Assembly: GCF_002285265.1 (NCBI RefSeq)
Contig: NZ_NSJB01000009.1
Coordinates: 1-64,000 of the forward strand
Source of the DNA: Vandammella animalimorsus
GTDB lineage: Bacteria; Pseudomonadota; Gammaproteobacteria; Burkholderiales; Burkholderiaceae_C
Length of the DNA stretch: 64,000 bases
Direction of reading: 5' to 3'
Shown: one piece after another, positions 1 to 10,635 of the stretch
Layout of the letters: the number at the start of each line of letters is the position of its first letter
Numbering within the stretch: the stretch's first letter is position 1
Position numbers and translations under genes: made by a program
Notes under the pieces: generated by a model
Seen by the model: the letters and a program-made list of their open reading frames with translations, nothing else
Database searches by the model: none
What the model was told of the DNA's origin: nothing

Positions 1-125
1 CCGCCGAACTTCTTGGACAGCACGGTGGCGATCGCTGCGGTCAGCGTCGTCTTGCCATGGTCCACGTGACCAATCGTGCCCACGTTCACGTGGGGCTTGG
101 TGCGCTCAAACTTACCTTTTGCCAT
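1..125 (-). CDS. tuf: Elongation factor Tu, N-terminal fragment (cut by window edge)
   Basis: Reading leftward from the ATG at 125-123, the first 41 codons give [20 protein letters not shown] and then the P-loop [12 protein letters not shown], which is the standard start of EF-Tu, the GTPase that carries aminoacyl-tRNA to the ribosome. The rest lies beyond the window edge. An AAGGAA ribosome binding site sits just upstream of the ATG. It is the last visible gene of the rpsL-rpsG-fusA-tuf (str) operon, 142 bases after fusA. Identity is certain; whether this is one of two tuf copies in the genome cannot be told here. Confidence 0.97.
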   Translation of the reverse strand, partial: MAKGKFERTKPHVNVGTIGHVDHGKTTLTAAIATVLSKKFG

Positions 126-267
126 TTTGAAATTTCCTTGAGAGAAAAGAACACGCCCGTGATTGCGGTTTTAGGTCTGCATGCCGCTGCTGAATCCCTG
201 CCCACGGGCGAAACAGGAGCGCGGCATCGCAGACCGACCCTTGCGGATCAGGAAAGACGCAAGCAGC

Positions 268-2376
<2,109 letters not shown>

Positions 2377-2463
2377 TTGTCAAATACTCCATAAACGGCC
2401 AAAGCCCGCCCTGTGCTGCACGGTACAGGTCGGGCTTGAAGCCGCAAAAAATCAATCAAACCA

Positions 2464-2937
2464 TCAGAAACGGAAGTGGCTGAAGGCCTTGTTGGCTTCG
2501 GCCATGCGGTGCACTTCATCGCGCTTGCGCATGGCGCCGCCGCGGCCTTCGGTGGCCTCGATCAGCTCATTGGCCAGGCGCTGGGCCATGGACTTTTCGC
2601 TGCGTTTGCGGGCCGCATCCTTGATCCAGCGCATGGACAGGGCCAGGCGGCGCACCGGACGCACTTCCACGGGCACCTGGTAGTTGGCGCCACCGACGCG
2701 GCGGGACTTGACCTCAACCATCGGCTTGACGTTGTTGATCGCGGTGGTGAAGACCTCCAGCGGATCCTTGTCCTTTTGCTTCTCACCGATGATGTCCAGC
2801 GCACCGTAGATGATGCGCTCGGCCACCGCCTTTTTGCCGCCCTCCATGATCACGTTCATGAATTTGGACAGCTCGACATTGCCGAACTTGGGATCCGGCA
2901 GGATTTCACGTTTGGGAACTTCGCGACGACGTGGCAT
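2464..2937 (-). CDS. rpsG: 30S ribosomal protein S7
   Basis: 157 residues beginning [20 protein letters not shown], the typical S7 start with its basic N-terminal arm. S7 is a primary assembly protein of the 30S head, contacts tRNA in the E site, and in E. coli represses translation of the str operon. The length equals the usual 156-157 residues. It sits between rpsL (219 bases upstream) and fusA (87 bases downstream). The 219-base rpsL-rpsG spacer is longer than in E. coli and holds no gene. A regulatory RNA structure there is possible, but I could not establish one by eye. Confidence 0.98.
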   Translation of the reverse strand: MPRRREVPKREILPDPKFGNVELSKFMNVIMEGGKKAVAERIIYGALDIIGEKQKDKDPLEVFTTAINNVKPMVEVKSRRVGGANYQVPVEVRPVRRLALSMRWIKDAARKRSEKSMAQRLANELIEATEGRGGAMRKRDEVHRMAEANKAFSHFRF

Positions 2938-3156
2938 TTTTCACCTCAAAAATTGCTTCAGTTGGCGCTGGCGCGCCATGCAACACCAAAGGGCGCTGCA
3001 CTTACTCGACCCCGGGCCAGGGCACAAACCCACCCAAAGGGGCCACTACGCCTGCCGCCCGTCAAGCGGAAACAGGCACCGTAAAACCAGGACACCGGCC
3101 AGGCCGGCAAAAAACGAAAGCGGGCACCGCAGAAAAGCCGGCATCACAGGCGGCCA

Positions 3157-3534
3157 TCAGGCCTTCTTCGGACGCTTGGCGCCGTACTTGGAGCGCGCCT
3201 GCTTGCGATCCTTCACGCCTTGCAGGTCGAGCGAGCCACGCACGATGTGGTAGCGCACACCGGGCAAGTCCTTGACACGACCGCCGCGCACCAGCACCAC
3301 GCTGTGCTCCTGCAGGTTGTGGCCTTCACCGCCGATGTAGGAAATGACTTCGAAGCCGTTGGTCAGGCGCACCTTGGCAACCTTGCGCAAAGCGGAGTTC
3401 GGCTTCTTGGGAGTGGTGGTATAGACGCGAGTGCAAACGCCGCGGCGCTGTGGGCACTCTTCCATCGCAGGGCTCTTGGACTTGACAGTCTCCACCGTGC
3501 GCCCGCGACGGACAAGCTGGTTGATCGTTGGCAT
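3157..3534 (-). CDS. rpsL: 30S ribosomal protein S12
   Basis: 125 residues from the ATG at 3534-3532: [20 protein letters not shown] and onward, ending in [12 protein letters not shown]12 lies at the decoding centre and controls accuracy. The loop [12 protein letters not shown] carries the wild-type lysine (Lys43 in E. coli counting), and the second loop GGRVKDLPG is also wild type, so no classical streptomycin-resistance change is present. The reading frame stays open 61 codons further upstream, but the conserved N-terminus, homologous to other S12 proteins, fixes the start here. First gene of the str operon. The next gene upstream on this strand is yraN, not rpoC. Confidence 0.98.
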   Translation of the reverse strand: MPTINQLVRRGRTVETVKSKSPAMEECPQRRGVCTRVYTTTPKKPNSALRKVAKVRLTNGFEVISYIGGEGHNLQEHSVVLVRGGRVKDLPGVRYHIVRGSLDLQGVKDRKQARSKYGAKRPKKA

Positions 3535-3643
3535 TGAATCGAGTTCCTCAACGTGATTGCAAAACGTGAACCCAGGCCTGGGCCTGGGCGTAGCCTCCCG
3601 CCCGCGCGCAAAAAACGTAAGCGCGCAAGGCGAAAAGCCGGCC

Positions 3644-3672
3644 ATTATCACATGGCAATGACGATCAGGCAA
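3644..3672 (-). promoter_or_regulatory. Probable sigma-70 promoter of the str operon
   Basis: On the minus strand TTGCCT (3672-3667), a 17-base spacer and GATAAT (3649-3644) form a near-consensus promoter. A TG one base before the -10 makes it an extended -10. It lies about 110 bases upstream of the rpsL start. Inference from pattern only; no other -35/-10 pair in the 3535-3806 gap looks as good. Confidence 0.5.
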
Positions 3673-3790
3673 GCCCGCCCCCTTCTGCCGGACCTTGTGC
3701 ATGGGGCACTCGGGCAACAGGACGGGCCGCTATTGCGCGGGCACTGCGGGCTGCATAAGAGACTTGGACGAGTCCTCGCGGCCTCGCCCC

Positions 3791-3820
3791 CCGCCCTCAC
3801 CCGCCCTCACCCGCCCTCAT
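3791..3820. repeat. Three tandem 10-base repeats spanning the yraN stop codon
   Basis: CCGCCCTCAC, CCGCCCTCAC and CCGCCCTCAT stand head to tail. On the minus strand they encode the last residues of YraN (DEGG) and its TGA stop. Because the unit is 10 bases, gain or loss of one unit would shift the frame at the extreme C-terminus only. Confidence 0.8.
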
Positions 3821-4271
3821 CGGCCTCGAAAGCGCCTTGCAGCCATTGCAGCTGGGCCTGTGGGCCCTGGCCATCGACCAGCATCACGTCGAAGCGGCAA
3901 CCGGGCCAGTTCGCGCCCGCGTGCTGGGCCAGGTACTGCCGCGCTGCGGCCACAATGCGCCGGCGCTTGCGCGCGTCGATGCTGGCCGCGGCGCCGCCAT
4001 GGCCCTGACCGCCGCGCACGCGCACTTCGACGAACACCAGGGTGCCATCGCGCTCGCGCACGATGAGGTCGATCTCGCCACCGCCGCGCCCGGGCGCGCG
4101 CCAATTGCGCTGCACCAGCTGCAGGCCCTGGGCCTGCAGATGCGCCAGCGCGCGCGCCTCGCCGGCCTGGCCGATGCGCTGTCGCAGCGGTGCGACAATG
4201 CCCGCTTGCGCCTCGCCTGGCGCACTGCGCCCCTGCCCCAGCCGGCCGGCAATCGTCTTGAGAAACCGCAT
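3807..4271 (-). CDS. yraN: YraN/UPF0102 family endonuclease-fold protein
   Basis: 154 residues. The central part carries the family signature: G(Q)AGEARALAHLQAQG, then QRNWRAPGRGGGEIDLIVRERDGTLVFVEV in which the acidic residues of GEIDLI and the E of VFVEV correspond to the restriction-endonuclease-like core. Function is not well defined in the family; a role linked to Holliday-junction or nucleic acid metabolism has been proposed from the fold. The N-terminal 35 residues are family-variable. The start ATG (4271-4269) overlaps the ATG of divergent rsmI in a shared CATG, so one of the two starts could be misplaced. Its end lies in a tandem 10-base repeat. Confidence 0.88.
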   Translation of the reverse strand: MRFLKTIAGRLGQGRSAPGEAQAGIVAPLRQRIGQAGEARALAHLQAQGLQLVQRNWRAPGRGGGEIDLIVRERDGTLVFVEVRVRGGQGHGGAAASIDARKRRRIVAAARQYLAQHAGANWPGCRFDVMLVDGQGPQAQLQWLQGAFEADEGG

Positions 4272-5232
4272 GACTTCTTTTTTCTCCCTGGCCCTGCAGG
4301 CCGCGCAACAGGCCGCCGCCGCACAGCATTACCCGAAGGCTGCACTGTATGTGGTGGCCACGCCGATTGGCAACCTGGCCGACATCAGCCTGCGCGCGCT
4401 GCATGTGCTGCAGCTGGCCGACACCATCGCCTGCGAGGACACGCGCCACACCCGCCAGCTGCTCAACGCCTACGGTATCGACAAGCCCGCCGCCGCACTG
4501 CTGGCGGCGCACCAGCACAACGAGCGCAGCGCCGGCGACGCCATCGTGCAGCGCCTGGCCCAGGGCCAGCGCGTGGCCCTGGTCAGCGATGCGGGCACGC
4601 CCGCCATCAGCGACCCCGGCGCGCTGGTGGTGCAGGCGGTGCAGCAAGCGGGCTTTGCCGTGCTGCCCATCCCCGGGGCCAGCAGCGTCACGGCGGCGCT
4701 CAGCGCCACGGCGCTCGCGCAGCCGCCCGATGCGCCGGGCGGCTATGTCTTCATGGGCTTTCTGCCCGCCAAGGGGCAGGCGCGGCAGGCCGCGCTGCGC
4801 GAAGTGCAGCAGCAAGCGCGCGCCGTGGTGCTGCTGGAAGCGCCACACCGCATTGCCGATCTGGCCCAGGCATTGGCCGCGCTGGGCGCGCGCCGCATCA
4901 CCCTGGCGCGCGAGCTGACCAAACAGTTCGAGCACTTGCACACGCTGCCGGCTGCAAAAGCCAGCGCCTGGCTGGCGGCCGAGCCCATGCGACAGCGCGG
5001 CGAGTTCGTCGTGATCGTGCACCCGGACGCCGCGCCGGCACAGGCCGCCGCCCCGGAAGGCCCGCCGCCCGAGGCCCTGCGCCTGCTGCAGCTGCTGCTG
5101 GCGGAAGACATCCCCCTCAAAAGCGCCGCGCGCGCTGCGGCCCACTTCACGGGCGCATCGCGCAAGCTGCTGTACGCCGCCGGGCTGCAGCTGGGCAAGG
5201 ACAGGGGCGAGCCGGAGCCAACGGATGAGTGA
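4270..5232 (+). CDS. rsmI: 16S rRNA (cytidine1402-2'-O)-methyltransferase RsmI
   Basis: 320 residues from the ATG at 4270. The SAM-dependent tetrapyrrole-methylase-type fold is shown by LYVVATPIGNLADI (residues 27-40), CEDTRHTRQLL, ALVSDAGTPAISDPG near 103-117, GASSVTAALSATAL and LEAPHRIADL. With RsmH it methylates C1402 in the ribosomal P site. The frame is open further upstream, but that part is the antisense of yraN, and homologues start a few residues before YVVATPIGNL. The start codon shares CATG with the divergent yraN start, leaving no untranslated leader between them. Standing alone on this strand, it is followed 235 bases later by ileS. Confidence 0.95.
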   Translation: MTSFFSLALQAAQQAAAAQHYPKAALYVVATPIGNLADISLRALHVLQLADTIACEDTRHTRQLLNAYGIDKPAAALLAAHQHNERSAGDAIVQRLAQGQRVALVSDAGTPAISDPGALVVQAVQQAGFAVLPIPGASSVTAALSATALAQPPDAPGGYVFMGFLPAKGQARQAALREVQQQARAVVLLEAPHRIADLAQALAALGARRITLARELTKQFEHLHTLPAAKASAWLAAEPMRQRGEFVVIVHPDAAPAQAAAPEGPPPEALRLLQLLLAEDIPLKSAARAAAHFTGASRKLLYAAGLQLGKDRGEPEPTDE

Positions 5233-5467
5233 CGCACGACCCGTGACCTTGACGCCCCTGGCCTTGACGCCTGCAGCCCATTGACAATCCTGGCCCGCCA
5301 GCGATCCCGGCACAGGGGTGTCGGCAGGTAGAATCGGGCCTTTTTGCGCGCGCAGCGCGGGCTTGCTGCATTGGCGGACGCCGCCATGGCTGGCCTGTTC
5401 AGAGCCTGAACGCGCCGCGCCGCCTGGGCTCGCCCTGCCCGGCCCGAGATCACGTTCCGCTCACGCC

Positions 5468-8338
5468 ATGTCTTCCGACCACTCCGCCCCCACCGATTAC
5501 CGCAGCAAGCTCAACCTGCCCGATACCCCCTTCCCCATGCGCGGCGATTTGCCCAAGCGTGAGCCGCAATGGGTGCAGCAGTGGGAGGAAGGCGGCCTCT
5601 ACCAGAAGCTGCGCGCGGCGCGCAAGGGGCGGCCGCTGTTCGTGCTGCACGACGGGCCGCCGTATGCCAACGGGCAGATCCACATCGGCCACGCGGTCAA
5701 CAAAATCCTCAAGGACATGATCGTCAAGTCGCGCCAGCTCGAAGGCTTTGATGCGGCCTACGTGCCCGGCTGGGATTGCCACGGCCTGCCGATCGAGAAC
5801 GCGATTGAAAAGCTGCACGGGCGCAACCTCAGCCGCGACGACATGCAGGCCAAGGCGCGCGCTTTTGCCCAGGAGCAAATCGCCCAGCAAATGGCCGATT
5901 TCAAGCGCCTGGGCGTGCTGGGCGATTGGGAGCAGCCCTACAAAACCATGAACTACGCCAACGAGGCGGGCGAGCTGCGCGTGCTGAAAAAGGTGATGGA
6001 GCGCGGCTTTCTCTACCGCGGCCTCAAGCCCGTGTACTGGTGCTTTGATTGCCAATCCTCGCTGGCCGAGTTCGAGATCGAATACGCCGACAAGAAATCG
6101 GACACGCTGGACGTGGCCTTCAAGGCCCACGACCGCGCCCGCCTGGCCGCAGCCTTTGGCCTGCCGGCCCTGCCCGATGCGGCCAAGGATGCGTTTGCCG
6201 TGATCTGGACCACCACGGCCTGGACGATCCCGGCCAACCAGGCGCTCAACCTCAACCCCGAGATCGAGTACGCGCTGGTCGATACCGCCCGGGGCTATCT
6301 GATCCTGGCGCGCGTGCTGGTAGAGAAATGCATGGAGCGCTTTGGCCTGACGGGCGAAGTTATCGCCACCGCGCAAGGCAAGGCCCTGGCCGATCTGCCC
6401 TTCGAGCACCCGCTCTACGACGCCGATGCGGGCTACCGCCGCCTCTCGCCCGTGATCCTGGCCGACTACGCCACCGCCGAGGACGGCACCGGCATCGTGC
6501 ACTCCGCGCCCGCCTATGGCGTGGACGACTTTTATTCCTGCCTGGGCTACGGCCTCAAGCACAACGAAATCCTCACCCCCGTGCAGGCGGGCGGCGTGTA
6601 CGCGCAGGACTTCCCGCTCTTTGGCGGCCTGCACATCTGGAAGGCCGTGCCCGTCATCCTCGATGCGCTCAAGCTCGCCGGGCGCCTGCTGGCCACGCAG
6701 CCCATCACGCACAGCTACCCGCATTGCTGGCGCCACAAATCGCCGGTGATCTACCGCGCCACGGCGCAATGGTTTGTGCGCATGGACGAAGGCCAGGGCC
6801 TGTTTGCCCAGGAGCAGCCGCCCATGACGCTGCGCCAGACGGCGCTGGCCGCCATCGAGCAAACCAGCTTTTACCCCGCCAACGGCAAGGCGCGATTGCA
6901 CGACATGATCGCCAACCGGCCCGATTGGGGCATCTCGCGCCAGCGCAACTGGGGCGTGCCGCTGCCCTTCTTCCTGCACAAGGAGACCGAAGAGCTGCAC
7001 CCGCGCACCATGGAAATCTTCGACCAGGCCATTGCCATCGTCGAGCAAGGCGGCATCGAGGCCTGGAGCCGCGCCAGCGCCGAGGACATCCTCGGCCCCG
7101 AGGACGCGCCGCATTACAACAAGCTCAACGACGTGCTGGATGTGTGGTTCGACTCCGGCTCCACCTTCTCGCACGTGCTGCACGGCACGCACGCCGCCGT
7201 GGGCCACCACAGCGGTCAAGAGGCCGATTTGTACCTGGAAGGGCACGACCAGCATCGCGGCTGGTTCCACTCCTCGCTGCTGCTGTCCTCGGCGCTCAAT
7301 GGCCGCGCGCCCTACAAGGGCCTGCTCACGCACGGCTTCACCGTCGATGGCCAGGGCAAGAAGATGAGCAAATCCCTGGGCAACACCGTCGCGCCGCAGC
7401 AGGTCAGCAACAAGCTGGGCGCGGAGATCATCCGCCTGTGGGTGGCCTCGACCGACTACTCGGGCGATTTGGCCATCGACGAGAAAATCCTCGCCCGCGT
7501 CGTCGATGCCTACCGCCGCATCCGCAACACGCTGCGCTTTTTGCTCGCCAACACCAGCGATTTCGACCCCTCGCGCGACGCCGTGCCGCTGGAGCAAATG
7601 CTGGAGATCGACCAATACGCCCTGGCGCGCGCCGCCGCCTTGCAGCGCGAGATCCTGGCGCACTACCACGTCTATGAATTTCACCCCGTGGTGGCGAAAT
7701 TGCAGGTCTATTGCTCCGAGGAGCTGGGCGCGTTTTATCTGGACGTGCTCAAGGATCGGCTCTACGTCACCCAGGAGAAAAGCCTGGCGCGGCGCAGCGC
7801 GCAAACCGCGCTGTGGCACATCACCCACGCCATGCTGCGCTGGATGGCGCCCTTCCTCTCCTTCACCGCCGAGGAGGCCTGGCCCATCTTCGCCCCCGGC
7901 CAGAGCGAGAGCATCTTCATCGAGACTTTCTACGACATCCCCGTCACCGCCAGCGCCGACCAGTTGCTCGCCAAGTGGGGCCGCATCCGCGCCATCCGCG
8001 ACGTGGCCAACAAGGAGATCGAAACCGTGCGCGCCAGCGGCCAGCTCGGCGCATCGCTGCAAGCGGCCATCACCATCAGCGCCCAGCCCGAGGACTACGA
8101 ACTGCTGGCCAGCCTGGAGGACGACCTCAAGTACGTGTTCATCACCTCGGCCGTGCAACTGCAGCCCGGCCAGCCCGGCCAGGCGCCGCAGGTGCAGGTC
8201 TCGCCCGCTGCGGGCAACAAATGCGCCATGACCTGGCACTACAGCGAGACCGTCGGCCAGGATGCCCAGCACCCCACGCTCTCGGCCCGCGCCATCAGCA
8301 ACCTGTTCGGCGCTGGCGAAGTGCGCCGCTTCGCCTGA
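5468..8338 (+). CDS. ileS: Isoleucyl-tRNA synthetase with degenerate C-terminal zinc site
   Basis: 956 residues from the ATG at 5468 ([20 protein letters not shown]). This class I synthetase charges tRNA-Ile. [13 protein letters not shown] carries the HIGH motif near residue 72, the CP1 editing domain lies between with the usual [14 protein letters not shown], and KKMSKSLGN is near residue 632. The anticodon-binding domain and a C-terminal tail follow, so it is a full-length bacterial-type enzyme. Odd point: the C-terminal motif normally CxxC...CxxC reads KCAMTWHY...LSARAISNL, keeping one cysteine of four, while flanking residues ([15 protein letters not shown]) are intact. Upstream, TAGAAT at 5329-5334 may be a -10 element. 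Neither ribF nor lspA, frequent neighbours in this group, is adjacent. Confidence 0.97.
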   Translation: MSSDHSAPTDYRSKLNLPDTPFPMRGDLPKREPQWVQQWEEGGLYQKLRAARKGRPLFVLHDGPPYANGQIHIGHAVNKILKDMIVKSRQLEGFDAAYVPGWDCHGLPIENAIEKLHGRNLSRDDMQAKARAFAQEQIAQQMADFKRLGVLGDWEQPYKTMNYANEAGELRVLKKVMERGFLYRGLKPVYWCFDCQSSLAEFEIEYADKKSDTLDVAFKAHDRARLAAAFGLPALPDAAKDAFAVIWTTTAWTIPANQALNLNPEIEYALVDTARGYLILARVLVEKCMERFGLTGEVIATAQGKALADLPFEHPLYDADAGYRRLSPVILADYATAEDGTGIVHSAPAYGVDDFYSCLGYGLKHNEILTPVQAGGVYAQDFPLFGGLHIWKAVPVILDALKLAGRLLATQPITHSYPHCWRHKSPVIYRATAQWFVRMDEGQGLFAQEQPPMTLRQTALAAIEQTSFYPANGKARLHDMIANRPDWGISRQRNWGVPLPFFLHKETEELHPRTMEIFDQAIAIVEQGGIEAWSRASAEDILGPEDAPHYNKLNDVLDVWFDSGSTFSHVLHGTHAAVGHHSGQEADLYLEGHDQHRGWFHSSLLLSSALNGRAPYKGLLTHGFTVDGQGKKMSKSLGNTVAPQQVSNKLGAEIIRLWVASTDYSGDLAIDEKILARVVDAYRRIRNTLRFLLANTSDFDPSRDAVPLEQMLEIDQYALARAAALQREILAHYHVYEFHPVVAKLQVYCSEELGAFYLDVLKDRLYVTQEKSLARRSAQTALWHITHAMLRWMAPFLSFTAEEAWPIFAPGQSESIFIETFYDIPVTASADQLLAKWGRIRAIRDVANKEIETVRASGQLGASLQAAITISAQPEDYELLASLEDDLKYVFITSAVQLQPGQPGQAPQVQVSPAAGNKCAMTWHYSETVGQDAQHPTLSARAISNLFGAGEVRRFA

Positions 8339-8381
8339 ACGCGGCCGCCTCCGCCCACCGCCTGCCTGGAGCACCGCGCCC

Positions 8382-9635
8382 GTGCCTGGCCGCAGCGCAT
8401 CCGAGCCCCCCGCGCCGCCCAGCGCCAGCGCGGGCCGCTGGCGCAGCGCCGGCTGGGTGCTGCTGTACCTGTTGATCTCGACCCTGGCGCTGGCGCGCTC
8501 GCTGCCCTGGTGGGAGCCCGTCTATGCCCACACCGCCTGGTATTTCGATTACACGCAAGGCTTCGTCAAGCGCGGCCTGGCCGGTGAGCTGCTGCGGCTG
8601 TCCGGGCTTGCACCCACGCACGCCACGCTGCGCCACATCAGCCTGGGCCTAAGCGCCGCCTTCTGGCTGGGCGCCAGCCTGCTGCTGTGGCGGCTGTACC
8701 AGCGCAGCGGGCGCCACAGCGGCATGGCCTGGCTGGCGCTGGTGTTTGCCAGCAGCTCGGCCACCTGGCAGCACTGGCTGATCGACGCGGGCCGACTCGA
8801 CCACCTGTTGCTGGCGCTGGCGCTGGCAGGCATGGCGCTGCTGGCCACCGTGCAGCGCCCGGCGCTGGCCTTGGCCCTGGTGCTGCCGCTGAATCTGCTG
8901 GCGCTGCTGGTGCATGAGGCGGCGCTGCTGCTGTTCATCCCGCTGCTGCTGACCTGGTGGCATTACCGCCAGGGCCCGATCGCGCGTGGCTGGATTCTGG
9001 CCTGCGCCGCCCTGAGCGCGCTGGCCGCCGTGCTGATTGCCGCGCTGGGCGCGCGCGAGCCACTGGACTTTGCCGAGGATTTCGCCCGCCAGCAGGCCCG
9101 CGCTGGCGGCTGGCTGGTGGCCGAGTCCTACGCCGTGCCCTACCAGGGCGGCCTGCGGCACAACGTGCAGCTCAGCCTGCAGCGCCTGGGCGATGTGCGC
9201 CAGCTCTACTACCACCTGGAGCTGTTGCTGCTGTGTCTGCTGCCCCATGCCTGGCTGCTGTGGCAGGCCGGGCGGCAGCCTGCTGCCGCGCCCATACCTG
9301 CCTCGGCCTCGGCCTCGGTTTCAGCTGCTGCGCCAGCGCCGGCGCGCCCCATCCTCTGGCGCGCATGGCTGTTGGCCTGCCTGGCGCCCTGCCTGCTGTA
9401 TGCCGTCTCGATCGACTTCTACCGCTGGTGGGCCTGGGCCATTTGCAATCTGTACCTGGCCGTCATGCTGCTGTGCCTGTGCGATGCGCCGCTGCGCACG
9501 CGCCTGGCGCACGCTCTGGCCGAGCAGCGCGCCGTATTGCTGTACCTGATTGCCAGCGCGCTGCTGATGGGTGGCCTGGGGCCCGACAATCCTTACCCGC
9601 TCGTTACCCTGCACACCCGCTGGGGCGAGCTTTAG
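8382..9635 (+). CDS. Uncharacterised multi-pass inner-membrane protein
   Basis: 417 residues if translation starts at the GTG at 8382, which has GGAG ten bases upstream; an in-frame ATG at 8262 would overlap ileS by 77 bases and adds only low-complexity residues. About nine to eleven strongly hydrophobic Leu/Ala-rich segments are visible, starting with GWVLLYLLISTLALA. The first large loop reads YFDYTQGFVKRGLAGELLR, a pattern I have seen in families of unknown membrane proteins, and ends in PYPLVTLHTRWGEL. No catalytic motif is recognisable. It follows ileS by 43 bases, where lspA would often be found, and converges on mtfA with a 26-base gap. Function unknown; glycosyltransferase-C-like topology is only a guess. 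Confidence 0.72.
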   Translation: MPGRSASEPPAPPSASAGRWRSAGWVLLYLLISTLALARSLPWWEPVYAHTAWYFDYTQGFVKRGLAGELLRLSGLAPTHATLRHISLGLSAAFWLGASLLLWRLYQRSGRHSGMAWLALVFASSSATWQHWLIDAGRLDHLLLALALAGMALLATVQRPALALALVLPLNLLALLVHEAALLLFIPLLLTWWHYRQGPIARGWILACAALSALAAVLIAALGAREPLDFAEDFARQQARAGGWLVAESYAVPYQGGLRHNVQLSLQRLGDVRQLYYHLELLLLCLLPHAWLLWQAGRQPAAAPIPASASASVSAAAPAPARPILWRAWLLACLAPCLLYAVSIDFYRWWAWAICNLYLAVMLLCLCDAPLRTRLAHALAEQRAVLLYLIASALLMGGLGPDNPYPLVTLHTRWGEL

Positions 9636-9661
9636 AGCCCCGCAGATCAGTCGCGCAGGCT

Positions 9662-10531
9662 CTACCGCCGCCCGCCCAGGCGGGCCAGCGGATCCTGCCG
9701 ATAGAACGCGCGCAGCAGCGCATACCACGCTGGCTGCCATTGCTGCAGCCGCTGCGGCTCGGTGAAAAAACTCTCGGAGCTGACGGCGAAGAACTCCGCC
9801 GGATCGGTGGCCGCATAAGGGTCCAGCGGCAGGCCGTCGTAGAGCGCCTGCCCCTGGGGCGAATCGGGGTCCACATCCGGGGGCATGGCCGCATCCAACA
9901 TGTCCAGCGCCCGGCCCAGGCGCCGCCAGCCGCCCATCAGCTGCGCCTGCCAGTGCGCCGGGTCAATCCCTGTACCTCCCAGATGCGGCATGCCATCGGC
10001 CGCGCCATGGGCCATGTCCAGCTTGTGCGCGAACTCATGGATGACCACGTTCATGCGCTGGCCGAGCTGGCCAGGCGACTCCTGCTGGCCGGGCCGGGCC
10101 TGCTCCCAGGCCAGCACCAGCGGCCCGCCCTCCCAGGCCTCGCCATAGCTGGGCTCGTCCATGGCATGCACCACGCCAGCGGCATCGACTTGCGCATGCC
10201 GCGTCACGAACGCGCCTGGGTAGACGACGATACCCGTCCAGCCCTCATACCACTGTGTGCCCAGATTCAGGATCGGCAGGCAGGCCTGTAAAGCAATGCC
10301 CAGCGCCATGGCGTCCGTGACCTGCAGGCCCTGCACGCCGTCGAACCTCTTGCTGGCCAGAAACCAGGCGCAATGCTGGCGCAGGCGCTGCAGCTCCTGC
10401 CCGTCCAGCCCATGCAAAAACGGCAACGCCGCCAGCTGCTGGCGCCACAGCCCCTCGTCGATGGCCGCATGCTTTTTCGCCACCGCCCGCGCTGAAGCGC
10501 CCTTGCCCAGCAGCCAATTGAAAATTCCCAT
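9662..10531 (-). CDS. mtfA: MtfA-type zinc peptidase (M90 family)
   Basis: 289 residues. The zinc-binding HExxH motif is MNVVIHEFAHKLDMAHG with His165-Glu166-His169, and the downstream DPAEFFAVSSESFF (about residues 243-256) supplies the third ligand glutamate, as in MtfA. In E. coli MtfA interacts with the repressor Mlc and affects ptsG control; it also has aminopeptidase activity. The N-terminus MGIFNWLLGKGASAR is short and non-secretory, so it is probably cytosolic. The gene stands alone: it converges with the unknown membrane protein, and a terminator of the giant surface-protein gene lies upstream of its start, leaving about 46 bases for a promoter. Confidence 0.9.
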   Translation of the reverse strand: MGIFNWLLGKGASARAVAKKHAAIDEGLWRQQLAALPFLHGLDGQELQRLRQHCAWFLASKRFDGVQGLQVTDAMALGIALQACLPILNLGTQWYEGWTGIVVYPGAFVTRHAQVDAAGVVHAMDEPSYGEAWEGGPLVLAWEQARPGQQESPGQLGQRMNVVIHEFAHKLDMAHGAADGMPHLGGTGIDPAHWQAQLMGGWRRLGRALDMLDAAMPPDVDPDSPQGQALYDGLPLDPYAATDPAEFFAVSSESFFTEPQRLQQWQPAWYALLRAFYRQDPLARLGGRR

Positions 10532-10577
10532 ACCTTGCTCTCATTTGCCGCGATAGTGGCGATGACAGTCCTGACGG

Positions 10578-10620
10578 AAAAAAGGCCTTGAAGGCAAACA
10601 ACTCCTTCAAGGCCTTTTTT
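10578..10620 (-). terminator. Rho-independent terminator after the giant surface-protein gene
   Basis: AAAAAAGGCCTTGAAGG, a 9-base loop and CCTTCAAGGCCTTTTTT form an 11-bp stem flanked by A and T runs, so it can act in both directions. It begins 16 bases after the minus-strand stop of the 2121-residue surface-protein gene. Confidence 0.93.
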
Positions 10621-10635
10621 AGTCACTGGCGCCGA

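Noticed and set aside
3157-3717. Longer S12 with a 61-residue N-terminal extension
   Set aside because: The extension is not conserved in S12; ATG at 3534 gives the standard protein.
5281-5286. TTGACA upstream of ileS as a promoter -35
   Set aside because: Distance of 42 bases to the nearest -10-like TAGAAT is too long for one promoter.
5450-8374. 974-codon open frame antisense to ileS
   Set aside because: Shadow of a well-supported gene in high-GC DNA; no motifs.
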